Shown in pieces: positions 59,355-64,000 of a DNA stretch of 64,000 nucleotides (position 1 is the first letter of the stretch; each line of letters opens with the position of its first letter). Source of the DNA: Chthonobacter rhizosphaerae (GTDB lineage: Bacteria; Pseudomonadota; Alphaproteobacteria; Rhizobiales; Pleomorphomonadaceae); the NCBI RefSeq assembly GCF_013839525.1, contig NZ_JACDIS010000001.1, forward strand, positions 434,001-498,000, in the 5' to 3' direction. Position numbers and translations under genes: made by a program. Below the pieces are notes generated by a model. That model did no database searches. It saw only the letters and a list, made by a program, of their open reading frames with translations, and was not told the DNA's origin.

Positions 59355-59714
59355 CTACGGCAGCTTCGCCTCGACCTTCACGCTGGAATACCACTTCGCG
59401 AGATCTCGAATCGCCTGGTCTTCAAGACCCTTGGCGATGATCGACATCACCTCGTGCTGTCGCTGCCCGCTTCGATACGCCAGCAGCTGCCGCTCGATGT
59501 AGGTGGCGGCGCTGCCCGCGATGGTCGGCATGTCCGGCATCTTGGCGATGCCGTCCAGCCCGTGGCAGGTGGCGCACTGGCCGGCCAGCCGGCGGCCGGT
59601 CTCGGCGCTGGATTGCGCCGAGGCGGCCCCGAGCGGGACGACCGCCGATCCCGCCGCCGCCAGGACGGCGAGCAGGATCGGCAGCGGCAGGAACCCGACC
59701 GAGCTCCGGATCAT
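59355..59714 (-). CDS. Cytochrome c (class I), partner of the sugar dehydrogenase
   Basis: A 119-residue periplasmic cytochrome c. After a signal segment (LPLPILLAVLAAAGSAVVPL) the haem site is GQCATCHGLDG (CATCH at 47-51) and the distal region has MPDMPTIAGSAATYIERQLL and a possible axial Met in HEVMSIIAKGL. Its ATG overlaps the dehydrogenase stop by one base (TGATG). It should accept electrons from the PQQ enzyme. The gap 59169-59354 holds no gene. Confidence 0.88.
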   Translation of the reverse strand: MIRSSVGFLPLPILLAVLAAAGSAVVPLGAASAQSSAETGRRLAGQCATCHGLDGIAKMPDMPTIAGSAATYIERQLLAYRSGQRQHEVMSIIAKGLEDQAIRDLAKWYSSVKVEAKLP

Positions 59715-61060
59715 CACTGGGCCGGCGCCGGTTCGGACGTGCCGGCGGGCCCCCCATCGGCCGCGGCGGGCGACGCCGTGGTGGTTCCGCCGGCCGAACT
59801 TGCCGTCGCGCCCGCCCCGCCGCTGTAGGAGATCCGGTAGATCGCGCCGGCGAAGTCGTCCGAGACCAGGAGCGACCCGTCGCGAAGCTGCGCCACGTCC
59901 ACCGGACGGCCGAGGTATTCCCCGTTCTCGTTCAGCCATCCCTCGGCGAAGACCTCGGTCTCGCCCGCGGTCCCGTCATCGTTCACCGGCGTGAACATCA
60001 CGCGCGCGCCGACCGGGGTCGTCCGGTTCCAGGAGCCGTGCTGCGCCGAGAAGATGCCCTTCCGGTACTTCTCCGGCAGGTTCGTGTTCCGATTGAACCG
60101 CATGCCGAGGTCGGCGGCGTGGGCGACCATCTCCACCTCGGGGAAGACCGCGTCCTTGGGCGGCTCCTCGCTTTCATACTCCGTGGTGCGGATCTTGCCG
60201 CCGCCGTACCACGGGAAGCCGAAGTTCTGGCCGGCTTCGGTCGCGCGGTTCAGTTCGCCCGGCGGGATGTCGTCTCCCATGCCGTCGACCTGGTTGTCGG
60301 TGAACCACAGGTCGCCGTTGGCGGGGTTGAAGTCCATGCCGACGGAGTTCCGGATGCCCCGGGCGTAGACCTCCCGGTTCTTGCCGTCCCGGTCCATCCG
60401 GATGATGCCGCCGATCCCGACCTCGTTGTAGAGCTCCCGCTTCTCCGGCGGCGGCACGTTGAACGGCTGGCCGAGCGAGATGTAGAGCTTGTTGTCCGGC
60501 CCGACCGTGCAGACCCGTGCCCCGTGGTTGAAGCTCTCCTCGGAGACGGGGATCAGCTCGCCCTGCTTGACGATCTCGCCCACGGCGACGTCCGGGCTCT
60601 CGTAGAAGAATTCCGCGGCCGGGAAGACCAGGACGCGGTTGTGCTCCACGATGTAGAGGAACCCGTCGGGGGTGAAGCAGACGCCGTTCGGCACGGCCAT
60701 CTCGAGAGACGGCGCGAAACGCTTCACCTCGTCGGCGATCCGGTCCCGGTTGCGATCGGTCACCGCATAGACGTCCGCCTTCCTGGTTCCGACGAAGACG
60801 GCCACGCCCTGCGGACCGACGGCCATGTGCCGCGCGTCCGGCACGATAGCGTAGAGGTCGATCTTGAAGCCGTCGGGAAGCTTGATGTTCTTCAGGTTGG
60901 TCCTGATCGGACCGGCGACCGAATCGTCCTGCGGCACGAGTTCCATCCGCAGAGGGGCTCCCGTCGTCTGCATTCCCTGCAACTTGCCGAGATTGTCCTG
61001 TGCGGCGCAGACCGTCACCGTCCCCGCCATGGCGACTGTCGCCAGAAGTGTTGCACGCAT
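59714..61060 (-). CDS. PQQ-dependent soluble aldose/sorbosone-type dehydrogenase
   Basis: A 448-residue six-bladed beta-propeller of the soluble glucose/sorbosone dehydrogenase family (Asd/YliI-like). A signal peptide (MRATLLATVAMAGTVTVCAA) precedes IKLPDGFKIDLYAIVPDARH, VPNGVCFTPDGFLYIVEHNR, NHGARVCTVGPDNKLYISLG, NSVGMDFNPANGDLWFTDNQ, IFSAQHGSWNRTTPVGARVM and GSLLVSDDFAGAIYRISYSG. A Thr/Ala/Pro-rich tail of about 35 residues closes it, possibly a linker. GGAGG lies 5 bases before the ATG. It probably oxidises a sugar in the periplasm and passes electrons to the adjacent cytochrome c. Confidence 0.87.
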   Translation of the reverse strand: MRATLLATVAMAGTVTVCAAQDNLGKLQGMQTTGAPLRMELVPQDDSVAGPIRTNLKNIKLPDGFKIDLYAIVPDARHMAVGPQGVAVFVGTRKADVYAVTDRNRDRIADEVKRFAPSLEMAVPNGVCFTPDGFLYIVEHNRVLVFPAAEFFYESPDVAVGEIVKQGELIPVSEESFNHGARVCTVGPDNKLYISLGQPFNVPPPEKRELYNEVGIGGIIRMDRDGKNREVYARGIRNSVGMDFNPANGDLWFTDNQVDGMGDDIPPGELNRATEAGQNFGFPWYGGGKIRTTEYESEEPPKDAVFPEVEMVAHAADLGMRFNRNTNLPEKYRKGIFSAQHGSWNRTTPVGARVMFTPVNDDGTAGETEVFAEGWLNENGEYLGRPVDVAQLRDGSLLVSDDFAGAIYRISYSGGAGATASSAGGTTTASPAAADGGPAGTSEPAPAQ

Positions 61061-61317
61061 GCGTTCCTCCCGTCGGCTCTTGTTTTCCTCACCGCCGCCA
61101 CCAAGGTACATGACCCGCTTTGATCGGACAAATAGTCGCGCTTCCGCTTGTCGGTCCGGCCGAACCTGTGGCGGCGCCCGCTTCAACACCATGCCGCGCG
61201 GCGCCGGCAGACATCCCGCCGCCCCGGGACGCCGATGGCGCGGCCGCGCATCGCGGGGCCGCTTTCAAGAACCCGCATGAAGGCGTAAGACAGACCGAGA
61301 AGCACGGGCAGTGCCCC

Positions 61318-63117
61318 ATGGAAACGCCGGTCCAACGCAACGACGGACTGCCGACCATCGCCGTGCTGCCGTTCGCGGCGGCGGACGGCGACGCGTGGCT
61401 CGCGCTCGGCCTCCATGAGGACATCTGCTCCGAACTCACCCGCTTCCGGGGCATCCGCGTCATCGCGCCCGCCTCTGCCGGCGTCGTCGTGGACCATGCG
61501 GACGGCGAGATCGCCAAGGCGCTCGGCGCCACCCACGTCCTGCGCGGCCGCCTGCGGCGCCAGGCGGAGGCGCTGCAGCTCTCCGTCGCGCTCGCCGACG
61601 CCCGCGCGGCCGTGCAGCTCTGGGCCGAGCGCGTGACCCTCGCCGGCGCCGACGTCCAGGGGCTCGAGAGCCTGCTCGTCGGCCGGATCGCCGCCACGCT
61701 GAACGCCCGCCTGGAGGAGGCCGCCAACGCCGCCGCGCAGCGGCGCGGCGCCTCCGGGCTCGCGGCCTACGAGCTGACGGTCCGCGGTCTGAAGCTCATG
61801 CGGGACGGGACGCTCGAGGCCGACGAGGCGGCGCGCGCCTGCTTCGAGGAGGCGATCCGGCTCGATCCCCACTTCGCCCGGGCGCATTCCGGCATCGCCC
61901 TCAGCTGGTTCAACGAATGGAGCTGCCAGTTCTGGGACCGTTTCGAGGAGGCGAGCCGGAAGGCCTACGTCCACGCGCACCGGGCGCTGCAGCTCGACGA
62001 CACGGACGCCATGGTGCATCTCGTGCTGGCCAAGGTGGCGCTCTTCCGCCAGTCCTACGAGCAGGCCGCCTGGTACCTGGACCGGGCGCTCTCGCTCTGC
62101 CCGCACGACGCGGACCTCCTCGTCCAGGCCGCCATCCTGGAGGTCTATCTCGGCCGGCCGGACGCGGCGGTGGAGCATGCGGAGCTGGCGCTCCGCCTCA
62201 ATCCCCACCACCCGGCGTTCTACCACGTGGTCGCGGCCTTCGCGCACGTGTTCGCCGGCCGGCTGGAAACGGCGATCGCCTGCGGCGCGCGGTCGGACGC
62301 GATCCCCTTCGTGGACGCGCCCGCCTACCTCGCCTTCGCTCACGCCCACCTCGGCAACCTGGACGCCGCCCGGGCCGAGTACGGCCGCTACCTTGACGCC
62401 TATCGCGAGAAGATCGCCTTCGGACAGCCGTTCGAGCCGGACGCCCCGCGCGAATGGCTGTTCCGCAACAATCCGTTCCGCCGGGACGAGGACATGGACT
62501 TCCTGCGTCGGGGCTTCGATCGCCTGGGAGTCGCCGGGCGGCGATCGACGGAGCCGCCGGTCCCCCTCCCGGGCCCGAACCTCCTCTCCAGGGACGGCGA
62601 CGGATGGATCGCCGTCTATGGCGGCCGCCGCGCCACCTTGCCGGACCTCAAGGGGCTGCGGGACATCCGGCAGCTCCTCGGCCATCCGGGCGAGGAGATC
62701 CATTGCCTGGACCTCGCCGGTCGCGAGCTCATGGGCGCCGGCGACGCCGTCCTGGACGAGAGGGCGCGGGCGGCGCTGAAGCGGCGCCTCGGCGATCTTC
62801 AGGAGGAGATCGAGGACGCCGAGGACGCCAACGATTCCGGCAGGGCCGAACGGGCCCGGGCCGAGCGGGAGCGCCTCGTTGAGGCGCTCGCCGCCGCGCT
62901 CGGCCTCGGCGGCCGCAACCGCCGTCTCGGCGACCAGGCCGAGAAGGCGCGGACCTCCGTCACCTGGCGCATCCGGCACGCGCTCCGGCGCATCGAGGCC
63001 TCGCATCCCGCGCTCGGCCGCCACCTCTGCAACAGCATCCGGACCGGCACCTTCTGCCGCTACAGCCCCGAGGCGCCGGTCGCCTGGACCCTGCCGGCAG
63101 ACGCCCCGGGCCGCTGA
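61318..63117 (+). CDS. TolB-like/TPR-repeat cytoplasmic protein
   Basis: A 599-residue protein. I start at METPVQRNDGLPTIAVLPFA, because upstream sequence is not conserved-looking. Residues 10-130 resemble the TolB-like amino-terminal domain of adenylate-cyclase/TPR proteins (TIAVLPFAAADGDAWLALGL, ALGATHVLRGRLRRQAEALQ). TPR-like helices follow from about 165 to 380 (ACFEEAIRLDPHFARAHSGI, YLDRALSLCPHDADLLVQAA, HAELALRLNPHHPAFYHVVA). The C-terminal 110 residues (LPDLKGLRDIRQLLGHPGEE, LQEEIEDAEDANDSGRAERA) form a charged domain found next to transcription-activator-like proteins. It lacks a cyclase domain and a DNA-binding domain. Function unknown. Confidence 0.75.
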   Translation: METPVQRNDGLPTIAVLPFAAADGDAWLALGLHEDICSELTRFRGIRVIAPASAGVVVDHADGEIAKALGATHVLRGRLRRQAEALQLSVALADARAAVQLWAERVTLAGADVQGLESLLVGRIAATLNARLEEAANAAAQRRGASGLAAYELTVRGLKLMRDGTLEADEAARACFEEAIRLDPHFARAHSGIALSWFNEWSCQFWDRFEEASRKAYVHAHRALQLDDTDAMVHLVLAKVALFRQSYEQAAWYLDRALSLCPHDADLLVQAAILEVYLGRPDAAVEHAELALRLNPHHPAFYHVVAAFAHVFAGRLETAIACGARSDAIPFVDAPAYLAFAHAHLGNLDAARAEYGRYLDAYREKIAFGQPFEPDAPREWLFRNNPFRRDEDMDFLRRGFDRLGVAGRRSTEPPVPLPGPNLLSRDGDGWIAVYGGRRATLPDLKGLRDIRQLLGHPGEEIHCLDLAGRELMGAGDAVLDERARAALKRRLGDLQEEIEDAEDANDSGRAERARAERERLVEALAAALGLGGRNRRLGDQAEKARTSVTWRIRHALRRIEASHPALGRHLCNSIRTGTFCRYSPEAPVAWTLPADAPGR

Positions 63118-63288
63118 AGACCGCGTCTCGCGGCGGGAGGCCGCCCCCGGGAGGCCGCCCGTCGCGAAACCGTCAGGACGCCGGGCCCGGCGCCGCGGCG
63201 CCTTGAAGGGCCCGCGTCGCCTGTCATGTACCGGTCAAGGAAGACTGGTACGCGGCTTCCACATGCCGCTGTCACGAAGGACCTTTCC

Positions 63289-64000
63289 ATGCGTCATCTG
63301 CTGATCGCCGCCGTCGCCGCCATGACGTTCGCCGGAACCGCGCTCGCCGACGTGTCCGGCAAGCTCGTGCTCTACACGTCGCAGCCCAACGAGGACGCGC
63401 AGAAGACCGCAGACGCCTTCATGGCGGCCAATCCCGGCGTGACGGTCGAGTGGGTGCGCGACGGGACGCCGAAGATCATGGCCAAGTTCCGCGCCGAACT
63501 CGCCGCTGGCGCGCCCCAGGCCGACCTCCTTCTGATCGCCGACAGCGTCACCATGGAGGGTCTGAAGGCCGAGGGCCTGCTGATGGCCTATCCGGAGGCC
63601 GACACCTCGGCCTACGAGCCGGGCATCATGGACGCTGACAAGGCCTGGTTCGCCACCAAGCTGATCACCACCGGCATCGTCCACAACACCGCCGCCCCGG
63701 TGAAGCCGGCCTCCTACAAGGACCTCCTCGCGCCGGAGGTCACCGCCGCCTTCATGATGCCCTCGCCGCTCGCGTCGGGCGCGGCGACCATCCACATGGT
63801 GGCCGTGACCGGCGTGCCGGACCTCGGCTGGAGCTTCTACGAGACTCTCGCCAAGCAGGGCGCGCTGGCCGAAGGCGCGAACGGCGGCGTGTTCAAGGCC
63901 GTCGCCGGCGGCGAGAAGCTCTATGGCTTCCTCGTCGACTTCCTGGCCATTCGCGAGAAGGCCAAGGGCGCCCCGATCGAGTTCGTCTTCCCCACCGAAG
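63289..64000 (+). CDS. Fe(III)-type ABC periplasmic binding protein, incomplete at window end
   Basis: The first 237 codons of a class II binding protein (FutA/AfuA-like or phosphonate type). A signal peptide (MRHLLIAAVAAMTFAGTALA) is followed by GKLVLYTSQPNEDAQKTADA, FMAANPGVTVEWVRDGTPKI, ADLLLIADSVTMEGLKAEGL and SPLASGAATIHMVAV. AAGGA lies about 8 bases before the ATG. The gene continues beyond the window; permease and ATPase genes would be expected downstream. The gap 63118-63288 shows nothing else. Confidence 0.82.
   Translation, partial: MRHLLIAAVAAMTFAGTALADVSGKLVLYTSQPNEDAQKTADAFMAANPGVTVEWVRDGTPKIMAKFRAELAAGAPQADLLLIADSVTMEGLKAEGLLMAYPEADTSAYEPGIMDADKAWFATKLITTGIVHNTAAPVKPASYKDLLAPEVTAAFMMPSPLASGAATIHMVAVTGVPDLGWSFYETLAKQGALAEGANGGVFKAVAGGEKLYGFLVDFLAIREKAKGAPIEFVFPTE

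Noticed and set aside
1-64000. CRISPR array, tRNA or rRNA genes
   Set aside because: I saw no regularly spaced direct repeats, no cloverleaf-like segments and no rRNA signatures while reading; a covariance-model scan would be decisive.

Overview
The window reads as a chromosomal segment of a very GC-rich alphaproteobacterium, probably of the Hyphomicrobiales (inferred). The evidence is gene content: an HWE-family histidine kinase, an ECF sigma factor with an NrsF-type membrane anti-sigma, many amide/oligopeptide ABC systems, and dense ATGA/GTGA-coupled operons. I saw no rRNA, tRNA, CRISPR array or replication origin. The coding strand flips often, but almost every block is a recognisable operon with its own regulator.

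Layout. 1-1750 is transposon debris: an IS481-type fragment at the left edge and an IS66-type element with a decayed tnpA, tnpB and tnpC and a large internal deletion. 1980-2741 is a Stf0-type sulfotransferase. 2882-8634 (minus) is a 5-oxoproline (pyroglutamate) cluster, pxpC-pxpB-accC-accB-pxpA, followed by an amidase, with a divergent LysR gene (8973-9893). 9923-20513 (minus) is an eleven-gene operon for a spermidine/putrescine-type ABC importer with two ATPases, two binding-protein homologues, two SDR dehydrogenases, a NodB-fold hydrolase of the cyclic-imidase type, a CobW GTPase and a small CxxC protein. It faces an unusual GntR regulator with two winged-helix domains (21155-22168).

22230-26090 is the most interesting block. 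An ECF sigma factor and NrsF anti-sigma (minus) diverge from a four-gene operon encoding a DUF2282 cysteine-bearing secreted peptide, a DUF692 multinuclear iron oxidase (MNIO), a DUF2063 partner and a DoxX membrane protein. This is the organisation of the recently described copper-binding bufferin RiPP systems. A candidate ECF promoter lies in front of the peptide gene.

26424-30289 holds a flavin monooxygenase preceded by a textbook sigma-54 promoter and its AcoR-type activator. 30390-38242 (minus) is a seven-gene amide operon (amiC, amiR, dppC-like, dppB-like, binding protein, acetamidase/formamidase, fused double ATPase), preceded by a leader with an intrinsic terminator that fits AmiR-type antitermination. 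38642-43234 is a PaoABC-like molybdenum aldehyde oxidoreductase with a divergent TetR gene and a palindromic operator. 43368-50033 holds two large GGDEF/EAL proteins flanking a PstS-like binding protein.

50044-52828 encodes a ferredoxin-reductase and a cytochrome b fused to an ethylbenzene-dehydrogenase-type haem domain. 53152-54838 is an ArsR/SRPBCC operon. 54953-57858 is a KaiC homologue coupled to an HWE kinase with a degenerate receiver. 58114-59168 contains two divergent paralogous 95-residue secreted proteins that I do not recognise, separated by a region with a perfect 12-bp inverted repeat. 59355-61060 is a PQQ-type sugar dehydrogenase with its cytochrome c. 61318-63117 is a TolB-like/TPR protein, and the window ends inside an iron-type ABC binding protein. 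A recurrent theme is uptake and hydrolysis of amides, imides and lactams (three separate clusters).
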